DNA of 8,008 nt from Bifidobacterium breve (GCA_943325425.2 CALPPJ020000044.1:1-8008); one strand, 5' to 3'. Counted from the stretch's first letter, positions 1-5,777 are shown. Numbers and translations: made by a program. Notes: generated from the sequence alone by a model not told the origin.

Positions 1-727
1 CAAAGCTCCACAACGCATCAATGAGATCGCGTTCACCCGCAACAACGCCAAGAGTTGCATCATTATGACCAGCCATTGCTTTGGTTGCTGAATGCAAAAC
101 CAAATTCACACCGTGATCAAGCGGACGTGAACCAAGTGGTGTCGATAACGTCGAATCCACAACAGTTATTGGGCCTTTGATTGAACCCAAGTCATCAAGA
201 TCAACAATGTCGAGCAACGGATTCGCTGGTGTTTCGGCAAACACCATCATTGTTCGACCAGGAATCACTGCTTCAGCAAATGCACCGAGCTTCGTGCCGT
301 CAACAAATGTGACATCAATGCCGAATCGCGGACACACACCAGCAAGCAACTGCATCGTGCCGCCGTACAACTGCTTCTGCGCAACGATGTGATCGCCCTT
401 TGAACACAAACCAAGAATGACACCAGCGATTGCGCCCATTCCAGATGCATACGCGCGTGCTGCTTCGGCACCTTCAAGTTCGGCGACTGCACTTTCGAAA
501 GCTTGCACTGTGGGATTGCCATGGCGGCCATAAAACTTGCCCGCTTTGGTTGAGTGCGCCATCTTGCGACCTTCTTCAAGCGAACCCATCTCGTAGGTCG
601 TTGAAGCGAACATGACCGGAGCCATCGAGATCTGATCGTCGGGGCGACCCGCACTAATCGCCAAAGTCTCGGGCTGAAGTTCTGATGGTTCGTGATTTGG
701 TGATGTGTTCATGGTGATTCCGAGCAT
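1..727 (-). CDS. Cys/Met metabolism PLP-dependent enzyme (trans-sulfuration family), C-terminus cut by window edge
   Basis: The frame reads 242 residues from ATG 727 and runs off the window at base 1, so perhaps 60% of a usual ~390-residue family member is present. Fold-type I signatures of the cystathionine gamma-synthase/lyase family appear in order: YGRHGNPT (66-73), ASGMGA (94-99), YGGT (121-124, phosphate region), ETPANP (165-170), Asp191 in VVDSTLSTP as the pyridine-nitrogen Asp, and Lys216 in HSATKAMAGH as the Schiff-base lysine. Members perform gamma- or beta-elimination or replacement on cysteine, homocysteine, cystathionine or activated homoserine in the cytoplasm. The exact reaction cannot be assigned. 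Position 122 is Gly where methionine gamma-lyases carry a Cys (YGCT), which argues against a classical MGL. The common VDNT is VDST here. AGGAG eight bases upstream selects ATG 727 over the in-frame ATG at 712. The gene is divergent from the wHTH regulator and has its own promoter. Confidence 0.93.
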   Translation of the reverse strand, partial: MLGITMNTSPNHEPSELQPETLAISAGRPDDQISMAPVMFASTTYEMGSLEEGRKMAHSTKAGKFYGRHGNPTVQAFESAVAELEGAEAARAYASGMGAIAGVILGLCSKGDHIVAQKQLYGGTMQLLAGVCPRFGIDVTFVDGTKLGAFAEAVIPGRTMMVFAETPANPLLDIVDLDDLGSIKGPITVVDSTLSTPLGSRPLDHGVNLVLHSATKAMAGHNDATLGVVAGERDLIDALWSF

Positions 728-735
728 TGAAAGCA

Positions 736-740
736 CTCCT
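736..740 (-). promoter_or_regulatory. Shine-Dalgarno of the Cys/Met PLP enzyme gene
   Basis: AGGAG on the minus strand lies 8 bases before ATG 727. The internal in-frame ATG at 712 has no comparable site, so this decides the start. Confidence 0.75.
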
Positions 741-771
741 AGTCAACCATCAAACGACTGGTCAACGAACC

Positions 772-793
772 CGAATTACCGACGAATCACCGA
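772..793. repeat. tandem 11-bp direct repeat in divergent promoter region
   Basis: Two adjacent units, CGAATTACCGA (772-782) and CGAATCACCGA (783-793), match at 10 of 11 positions with no gap. They directly abut the -10 box of the minus-strand promoter and cover its predicted start site (~787). OmpR-family winged-helix regulators typically bind tandem direct repeats about one helical turn apart. The divergent regulator at 942 is therefore a natural candidate binder, by inference only. Confidence 0.5.
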
Positions 794-822
794 ATTATCT
801 GGCCCTCGTCAGAAAATTTCAA
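794..822 (-). promoter_or_regulatory. sigma-70-type promoter of the Cys/Met PLP enzyme gene
   Basis: On the minus strand, TTGAAA (822-817) is followed by a 17-base spacer and GATAAT (799-794). Both hexamers are 5/6 matches to the consensus with optimal spacing. The predicted start near 787 gives a leader of about 60 bases before ATG 727. Confidence 0.65.
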
Positions 823-894
823 TTATGACAAACAAACTTTCAAGAAAAGTGCAACGTGTCGTCTTTTAAATACTCACTACCCATGACAACAAAT

Positions 895-915
895 AGTGCT
901 CAAGTTCCGAGCACT
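895..915. promoter_or_regulatory. perfect 7-bp inverted repeat upstream of the wHTH regulator
   Basis: AGTGCTC (895-901), a 7-base spacer, and GAGCACT (909-915) form a perfect dyad ending 26 bases before ATG 942. It could be an operator for a dimeric regulator. If transcription starts upstream, it could instead be a leader hairpin just before the weak AAAGG ribosome site (926-930). There is no T-run, so it is not an intrinsic terminator. A weak -10-like GATAAA (923-928) lies just downstream, but no convincing -35 was found for this gene. Confidence 0.4.
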
Positions 916-941
916 CCCTACCGATAAAGGCGATAACTGTC

Positions 942-1805
942 ATGACACTTATAGAGAACCACTTCCCCAGATCAATCGAATCACAGCTTCGTCCCACCGT
1001 GGCCGGAGCTAATGAACAACACCCCGAAGGCGAATCAACCCCTCGAGCGTTGGTGACTCTGATCCACAACTCCGACCGCCGTTCGGTCGAAGCCGCCCTT
1101 CAGCGCATCGGCTACGTGGTGCGCTCAACCAACGATCACGCGGCCGCCGAAGTCATGCTTCGCTCATTTGCCCCCGACCTCATCGTGATTGACGCTCGCG
1201 ACGCTTACCCGCTTCCGAACAACCTCATGATTCAACTGCGTCGTTGCCCCGAGATCTACATCATCGTTGTTGGCGCTAACTCTGACGATCAACGTATGAC
1301 CGTTCTGCGCAATGGCGCCGACCACGCACTTCCTAGCGAAGTCTCACCCGACGAAGTTGCCGTACGCTGCCAATCTTTGATGCGTCGCTCTCGCCAGTTT
1401 GCTCAAGCAATTGCCAGTGATGGTCAACCCAAGAACCTATATTTTGGCCCGCTTGATATCGATTTTGGCCGGCGCGAAATTCGCGTCAACCGCTACCCCA
1501 TCGCGTCAACTCGCCTTGAGTTCGATTTGTTCTCGCAATTGTGCCTACGCCCGCTTGAAGTGTGTAGCCGAGTTGAACTTCTGGAAAGTGTTTGGGGTCC
1601 GCACTGGGTCGGCGACACTCATGTTGTTGACGTTCACTTGTCAAACTTGCGTCGCAAACTTACTGAGCGAGCACCAGAGTTACGTTTCCTGCACACGGTA
1701 CGTGGCATCGGTTTCCGTCTTGCTGATGACCTTTTGCAATTAGCGAAGCATGATCTTGCTTCATCACGTTTGCTCGAATCTCAAGCTGCTTCAAGCAATA
1801 CCTGA
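942..1805 (+). CDS. OmpR-type winged-helix transcriptional regulator with degenerate receiver domain
   Basis: This 287-residue protein has a receiver-like domain (about 36-150) and a C-terminal Trans_reg_C winged helix (about 166-262). The latter carries the recognition-helix segment THVVDVHLSNLRRKL (226-240) and the wing hairpin VRGIGFRL (253-260). The receiver keeps Asp84 in PDLIVID, the phosphoacceptor position. The acidic pair is replaced by His42-Asn43, the conserved Thr/Ser by Gly111, and the conserved Lys-Pro-Phe by Ser132-Glu-Val. It is therefore probably controlled without classical phosphorylation, as in atypical orphan response regulators. No histidine kinase gene is in the window. 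About 30 unstructured-looking residues precede the receiver and about 25 follow the winged helix. ATG 942 has only a weak AAAGG 11 bases upstream, so the exact start is less certain. The gene is divergent from the PLP enzyme and abuts imuB tail to tail. Confidence 0.9.
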   Translation: MTLIENHFPRSIESQLRPTVAGANEQHPEGESTPRALVTLIHNSDRRSVEAALQRIGYVVRSTNDHAAAEVMLRSFAPDLIVIDARDAYPLPNNLMIQLRRCPEIYIIVVGANSDDQRMTVLRNGADHALPSEVSPDEVAVRCQSLMRRSRQFAQAIASDGQPKNLYFGPLDIDFGRREIRVNRYPIASTRLEFDLFSQLCLRPLEVCSRVELLESVWGPHWVGDTHVVDVHLSNLRRKLTERAPELRFLHTVRGIGFRLADDLLQLAKHDLASSRLLESQAASSNT

Positions 1806-3482
1806 TTAGGCATACTCGGCGGTCAACCACCATTGACCGGCCGCTACTTCAGCAAGATACGCACACTGCCCGTCGGGCTGTTCGATTACCAACTGGAATC
1901 GGGCAACCCGACGAGCGCGTTGATCCCACCAACGCTCATCAACTGGCCACGGCCCGGCCCACGCCACAATGCGATACGACTGACCACGTTGCAACAAAGT
2001 TGTCGGCGTAGCGCTCACCAGTCCGCGTCCATTCACGGCGACGACCCGACCATGGACATCGGTTACTTCAACAAGCAATGGGTCGTGATGCACAACTGCG
2101 GGCGTGGGCGCAGGTAACGAACCAGGCCATTCTGCAGCATCGGCATCATCATCAGGGCGCAAAACAAGTTGCTGCCCGACACCTCCAGAATCGGCGCTGC
2201 CAATATCAGCGAAACACACCATCTCGTACACCTCGCGTGGGTCGCGTCCACCCCGCCACGACGCAACCGTGACGCTCTGTGGTCCTAGCAAACCAATGAC
2301 CCGTGTGATCGCCCGTGTTGCATTGTCGTCGGCTTCTGATCGACCACCCCAAAAACCAACTTGTGTGCCCGCATCAGAACGAATATCAATCGGGGTGACC
2401 CGCAACAAAGTGACACCAGCCGTTGGAGGTTCGGAGCCGTTGATCCAACCATCAAGTTGCCAACGCACACGATCAAGCAATGTGGCCGAGCGCATTCCTT
2501 CGGCCCGATACCACACACGTTGTGAACTTTCACCGTGCTCACTCTCGGCTTCAACTTGTACACGCGTACATACTTGTCCACGTTCGTGAAAGTAGGCACC
2601 TAATTCATCGGTGAGTGCTTTGGCCGCAAAGACCAGCATGTCCAGTTGCAACAACGGATCATCAAAGACTCGAGACATTGTTAGATCAGGTGGTGGCGGA
2701 ATTGTTGATGGTGGCGTGTCGTCGGTGCCATTCGCCAATCGATACAGAGTTTCTCCGATCGCACCGAAACGCCCCACCAGATCGGTCACCGACAAACGAG
2801 CAATATCACCAAGTTGTCGCAAACCAAGTCGTTCCAGAAGATCAACTAAGTCTGGCGAACATCCGGCAACTGCAGTTAAAACTTTCACCGCATACGGCGC
2901 CAAGAATGTTGCAGTCGCTTCGTGTCCAGGCTGAATAACCACTGGTTCTCCTCGGCGCGATGATGAACGCGCGGCCAATGTTGCAGCGATACGACCATCG
3001 GCAATACCAACGCCCAAACCTCCACCTGCTGCGATGACCTCATCAACATTCAGACCCTGATTGACATGAGACAAACCTTCGCGCGCCAATGTAAGTAGGC
3101 GCACTGCCAAAGCATCGTCGCCGCCGACGTAACGCGATGGTCCACGTGTGGCTAATAACAATGATCCTGGATTTTCAACATCAATCAGTGGAACCAAAGC
3201 ACCTATTGACTGCACGAGCGGTTCGTACATACGCGCATCACGATCAGCGTTAAACGGAACGATAACTAAATGCGGGCATGCGCCTTGTGCTTGCCGTCGT
3301 CGCTGCCCGGGACGAACTCCTTCATGCCAAGCCAAAGGTGAACAGGACAAAACTCGTTGCGCGTGAAAAACCGCAAGTGGTTGTGCGACGTGAAAAGTTT
3401 CGGGCTCATGCAAGATTGCTGCAGAAATTGGCCACGCCGGAGTATGCAGAACCGCGCAACGCGGTGGCTGAATAGCGACCAT
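1806..3482 (-). CDS. imuB: ImuB, inactive Y-family polymerase-like subunit of the SOS mutasome
   Basis: At 558 residues this is slightly long for actinobacterial ImuB. In mycobacteria ImuB bridges the beta clamp, ImuA' and the error-prone polymerase DnaE2 during damage-induced mutagenesis. Family landmarks are GSLLLATRGPSRYVGGDDAL (106-125), the helix-hairpin region RLGLRQLGDIARLS (218-231), LLGPQSVTVASWRGGRDPRE (398-417), and the characteristic C-terminus WPGSLPAPTPA (452-462) and WAGPWPVDERWWD (508-520). The catalytic carboxylates of active Y-family polymerases are absent: the N-terminal strand reads VLHTPAWP (11-18) and the SxDE motif is replaced by VENPG (102-106). QVGFWG (374-379) sits where mycobacterial ImuB has its QLxLW clamp-binding motif. 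ATG 3482 follows the imuA' stop by three bases (TAA TCG ATG) with no Shine-Dalgarno, which suggests translational coupling. dnaE2 is not in the window. Confidence 0.93.
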   Translation of the reverse strand: MVAIQPPRCAVLHTPAWPISAAILHEPETFHVAQPLAVFHAQRVLSCSPLAWHEGVRPGQRRRQAQGACPHLVIVPFNADRDARMYEPLVQSIGALVPLIDVENPGSLLLATRGPSRYVGGDDALAVRLLTLAREGLSHVNQGLNVDEVIAAGGGLGVGIADGRIAATLAARSSSRRGEPVVIQPGHEATATFLAPYAVKVLTAVAGCSPDLVDLLERLGLRQLGDIARLSVTDLVGRFGAIGETLYRLANGTDDTPPSTIPPPPDLTMSRVFDDPLLQLDMLVFAAKALTDELGAYFHERGQVCTRVQVEAESEHGESSQRVWYRAEGMRSATLLDRVRWQLDGWINGSEPPTAGVTLLRVTPIDIRSDAGTQVGFWGGRSEADDNATRAITRVIGLLGPQSVTVASWRGGRDPREVYEMVCFADIGSADSGGVGQQLVLRPDDDADAAEWPGSLPAPTPAVVHHDPLLVEVTDVHGRVVAVNGRGLVSATPTTLLQRGQSYRIVAWAGPWPVDERWWDQRARRVARFQLVIEQPDGQCAYLAEVAAGQWWLTAEYA

Positions 3483-3485
3483 CGA

Positions 3486-4247
3486 TTAACCAACGCGACG
3501 CAACGGAATAACCACGCCAGTGTTTTCTGCTGCTTTTTCAACCGGACTCAATTGCCCCTGATGATCAGGCAACCACACCTGCTGTTCAGTTGTGCGGGCC
3601 CTTCGGCGACCATCAAGTTGCAACAACACTTGACGTCGTTGCAGATGACCGTAACCCAAACCAACACCTTGCCATTGTTGAGTTGTCGCAGTAAGTCGTA
3701 CATCAGCCGACAATGAACTCGCCAAAGACTTTGCTTCACCCACAACAACCAAAACACCACCGCGCGATTGCACCCGAGTTTGCAAACGGCGCAATAACGA
3801 TGTCGACAATGAACTCACAACGCGTTGCCCGAGTAACAGCACATCAACTCCGTCAACCAGAGCCGATAACGCCGCTGCGGCATCGCCTTGTTGTCCAGAT
3901 GTTCGCGAAGCACCTGTTGGGTCGGCAACAAAAACCGTTCGCTCAAGTGCAACACCTAAATCGGCAGCGGCTTGCACTCCACAACTCGGCAAGCCCACAA
4001 CACCGGCCCACGAACCCGCTCGGGTCGGAGCCACCAAAACCGCCAAAGCACACGACATCGCCGCCGAACCCACACACACCACGGTGTGCCCACGAGTCAA
4101 CGCCAATGGAGTGGGGTCGTCAGCGTTCAGCCCAAAAAGTGGAGCGAGAGTTTGATGAACGGGCAATAAGCGCTCGCGCGCCAGGCTCATTTCAGACAGG
4201 GGACCCGACAACGATGGCGAGAGAGATGAAACACGAACCGACGACAT
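3486..4247 (-). CDS. imuA': ImuA', RecA-like accessory protein of the SOS mutasome
   Basis: This 253-residue cytoplasmic protein resembles actinobacterial ImuA', which works with ImuB and DnaE2 in error-prone lesion bypass. Recognisable segments are VVCVGSAAMSCALAV (56-70), RAGSWAGVVGLPSCGVQAAA (76-95), DLGVALERTVFVADP (96-110), LVDGVDVLLLG (130-140), GGVLVVVGE (163-171) and GVGLGYGHLQRRQVLLQ (194-210). The RecA-type Walker A motif is absent, as usual in this family; the equivalent stretch near 60-68 has no GKT/S. ATG 4247 is chosen although the frame stays open to 4391. A longer start would overlap the 3' end of the upstream gene and translate through the LexA box at 4262-4275. No Shine-Dalgarno is visible at 4247, so a leaderless or near-leaderless mRNA is likely. 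It is the first gene of a two-gene unit with imuB. Confidence 0.9.
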   Translation of the reverse strand: MSSVRVSSLSPSLSGPLSEMSLARERLLPVHQTLAPLFGLNADDPTPLALTRGHTVVCVGSAAMSCALAVLVAPTRAGSWAGVVGLPSCGVQAAADLGVALERTVFVADPTGASRTSGQQGDAAAALSALVDGVDVLLLGQRVVSSLSTSLLRRLQTRVQSRGGVLVVVGEAKSLASSLSADVRLTATTQQWQGVGLGYGHLQRRQVLLQLDGRRRARTTEQQVWLPDHQGQLSPVEKAAENTGVVIPLRRVG

Positions 4248-4254
4248 GCCCCCG

Positions 4255-4285
4255 ACTCTAGCGAACAGGTGTTCGTAAGTTTCAG
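4255..4285 (-). promoter_or_regulatory. candidate SOS promoter of imuA'-imuB
   Basis: On the minus strand CTGAAA (4285-4280) and TAGAGT (4260-4255) are separated by 19 bases. Each matches four of six consensus positions. The LexA box lies inside the spacer, which is how LexA would occlude polymerase. Transcription would start only a few bases before ATG 4247. The spacer is long and the hexamers imperfect, so the boundaries are tentative. Confidence 0.45.
4262..4275. promoter_or_regulatory. LexA binding site (SOS box)
   Basis: CGAACAGGTGTTCG has perfect 5-bp arms (CGAAC/GTTCG) and fits the Gram-positive/actinobacterial SOS consensus CGAAC-RNRY-GTTCG at every position. It lies in the 34-base gap between the cobalamin-regulator stop and the imuA' start, 14 bases before ATG 4247. 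imuA'-imuB cassettes are LexA-regulated in characterised bacteria. It also fixes the imuA' start downstream of it. Confidence 0.92.
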
Positions 4286-5133
4286 GCGGATTTTTTCTTG
4301 AGTTGATCGAGGAACTCGATGAAACCCCGAGCGCCCATCGCGAAATGGTCGGCCCCCAGGTCACGAGCGTGCTTCTCGTCCCGAATCGCACCTCCGCCTA
4401 AGACCACCGGCACATCAGAGCCAATTGCCGCCCGCAGAGAGGTCAAGGTGGCAGCCGCTGCAGCTTCAGACTCAACTGACGTCACGCTCACACCCACGGC
4501 AACCAAATCGGTCATTTTGCTGGCGGCGTGCACGAACGATTGCGCTGGGGTGTCCCCGCCCAGGTCGAGCACTTCCCATCCCTGCAGACGCAACAAGTCA
4601 CCCAACATCGCCAAAGCCAATGCATGGCGCTCACCAGTTGGGCCGCCAATCAACACCTGGCCGCGTCGGCGACCTCGTGGCCGTGGACTCATCTGACCCA
4701 CCAGACGAGTCGCGATCGCGCTGGCCTGATGTTCAATCGCAATATCAATTTCACCGGCCGCCCACGATGCACCAATTGACGCAATGGCCGGCGACAGAAT
4801 TTCGAGGTACACCCGCTCAACATCAGCGCCTGCATCAACGGCTCGCTTAACAACTTCTAATGATCCGCTCGAATCTCCGGCGATCAAACACCGTTCAAGT
4901 TCTTCGGCATAGTTCGTCGTGCGACGCGCATCACCCGAGGTGGTCGTGCATTTCTTGGGCTGATTCTTTGCCTCTTGGAACTGCCGCAGCGCTTCTCGCG
5001 GCACATGCCACACTCCGCTGACTTGGTAACCCTCTAAACGGCGGCTTTTCACATAGCGGTAGACCGTCATGTAGCTCACGCCGAGGACCTCTTTAACCTC
5101 GTCAAGTGTCAGTACATTTGTCTCCACAGCCAC
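4282..5133 (-). CDS. Cobalamin-binding-domain transcriptional regulator (CarH/LitR-like sensor with excisionase-type HTH)
   Basis: Of 283 residues, the first ~55 form an excisionase/MerR-type HTH (LTLDEVKEVLGVSYMTVYRYVK, with the wing GVWHVPREAL). A linker, a helical cap and a B12-binding Rossmann domain (about 157-280) follow. The cap holds the Wx9EH motif of AdoCbl photoreceptors (Trp124, Glu134-His135). His170 in GERHALAL matches the lower-ligand His; the His135-His170 spacing of 35 equals CarH His142-His177. SVTS (216-219) and VLGGG (244-248) complete the cobalamin fold. Odd points: the His after the cap Trp (CarH His132, which ligates cobalt after illumination) is Ala125, and the Gly of ExHxxG is Ala173. 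It is inferred to sense cobalamin and perhaps light; targets are unknown. GTG 5133 is chosen because GAGGTG lies 10 bases upstream; GTG 5127 is the alternative. It lies just upstream of the SOS-controlled imuA'-imuB on the same strand. Confidence 0.88.
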   Translation of the reverse strand: MAVETNVLTLDEVKEVLGVSYMTVYRYVKSRRLEGYQVSGVWHVPREALRQFQEAKNQPKKCTTTSGDARRTTNYAEELERCLIAGDSSGSLEVVKRAVDAGADVERVYLEILSPAIASIGASWAAGEIDIAIEHQASAIATRLVGQMSPRPRGRRRGQVLIGGPTGERHALALAMLGDLLRLQGWEVLDLGGDTPAQSFVHAASKMTDLVAVGVSVTSVESEAAAAATLTSLRAAIGSDVPVVLGGGAIRDEKHARDLGADHFAMGARGFIEFLDQLKKKSA

Positions 5134-5143
5134 AGGCTAAATG

Positions 5144-5161
5144 CACCTCACTGTGCGTGAG
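5144..5161 (-). promoter_or_regulatory. Shine-Dalgarno and overlapping inverted repeat of the cobalamin regulator
   Basis: GAGGTG (5149-5144, minus strand) lies 10 bases before GTG 5133 and decides that start. It overlaps the right arm of a perfect 5-bp inverted repeat with a 5-base loop, CTCAC-N5-GTGAG (5161-5147). Folded in RNA, the arm would hide part of the ribosome site, and as DNA it could be an operator half. Short repeats of this size can arise by chance. Confidence 0.4.
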
Positions 5162-5190
5162 AGATTGTGCGATGACAAATAAGTCGCCTA

Positions 5191-5206
5191 CCAAAAGGAC
5201 TTTTGG
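5191..5206. promoter_or_regulatory. palindromic candidate operator upstream of the cobalamin regulator
   Basis: CCAAAAGGACTTTTGG has perfect 7-bp arms around a 2-base centre. It lies 58 bases before the regulator start and 28 bases after the stop of the Nfu_N-like gene. A hairpin with a 2-base loop would be poor and no T-run follows, so a DNA-binding site for a dimer is more likely than a terminator. Autoregulation by the cobalamin regulator is a natural guess but unproven. Confidence 0.45.
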
Positions 5207-5233
5207 CCCTATTCAGGACCGCTTCACGACCTG

Positions 5234-5689
5234 TTACTGGCCTGTTAACCGAGCGCGAGCCGCTCGGCTGCGTTCAATCAAATGTGCTGGTACACGGCTA
5301 TCAATCACCACTCCGCCTTCAGAAGGCGCACTGCTAGCAGCCGGCGCTTCTTCGGCTGCCACCAGGTCTTCAAAGGCTGGCGGAACCATTCCGGGTTTCC
5401 AGTACTGGTACAAATCACGAACGATGTCTTGTAAACCAGCCGAATCAAAACCCTTTTCGAGGTCGACCGTAATCATGTTCTGGTACACGTGAACTCCAGC
5501 CACACGACCAGTGGCGAAGAGGCGGCGGGCCAATTCAGCCGACGGGGTGATTGACGAAAGAGCGTGCGCATTGGTGTCGGACGATAAGAAACTCTCGTGC
5601 CCCATACCCGACAAACTGCGGTTGGCCTCAAAACGGACGATTCCGGGGCGACGACTTTGCTTTTCAACGACGACAACAGGCTGACCCAT
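5234..5689 (-). CDS. Nfu_N-like domain protein of unknown function
   Basis: This 151-residue acidic protein resembles the Nfu/NifU N-terminal domain, best seen in SAELARRLFATGRVAGVHVY (50-69) followed by QNMITVDLEKG (70-80). That fits the pattern 'xLArrLFalpGVxxVfvxxnxvTV'. It contains no cysteine at all and lacks the CxxC C-terminal domain of Fe-S scaffold Nfu proteins, so it cannot itself hold a cluster through thiolates. Residues 101-125 are Ala/Pro/Ser/Glu rich and probably a flexible linker. A conserved-looking tail, GGVVIDSRVPAHLIERSRAA, occupies 125-144. ATG 5689 has TAAGG ending seven bases upstream. It is the first of the minus-strand genes here, 100 bases before the cobalamin regulator, and divergent from the acyl-CoA dehydrogenase. 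The coding call is firm; the function is not known, and the Nfu_N assignment is by pattern only. Confidence 0.75.
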   Translation of the reverse strand: MGQPVVVVEKQSRRPGIVRFEANRSLSGMGHESFLSSDTNAHALSSITPSAELARRLFATGRVAGVHVYQNMITVDLEKGFDSAGLQDIVRDLYQYWKPGMVPPAFEDLVAAEEAPAASSAPSEGGVVIDSRVPAHLIERSRAARARLTGQ

Positions 5690-5777
5690 GAGACAACCTT
5701 AGTTCGCACGCGGTACGGTCACAGCACTGTCTCTATTTTCGTCAATCATTTCACTTGTCACACAGGAGCACCAGAAC

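Noticed and set aside
265..654. Open frame on the minus strand within the PLP enzyme region
   Set aside because: It is an out-of-frame shadow; the true frame carries all PLP-enzyme motifs continuously from 727 to the edge.
2104..2938. Several open frames on the plus strand opposite imuB
   Set aside because: They are antisense shadows with low-complexity, Arg/Ser/Pro-rich translations and no recognisable domain.
3713..4261. 182-codon plus-strand frame opposite imuA'
   Set aside because: His/Pro/Thr-rich translation with no domain, lying wholly antisense to a recognisable gene.
4248..4391. Longer start for imuA' giving 301 residues
   Set aside because: It would translate through the LexA box and overlap the end of the cobalamin regulator; the extra 48 residues look unlike any ImuA' N-terminus.
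5191..5206. CCAAAAGGACTTTTGG as an intrinsic terminator for the Nfu_N-like gene
   Set aside because: The loop is sterically too short for full pairing and no T-run of useful length follows.
5721..5730. ACAGCACTGT short palindrome in the divergent gap 5690-5777
   Set aside because: Arms are only 4 bp and do not extend; expected by chance. No convincing promoter hexamers could be fixed in this 88-base gap on either strand.
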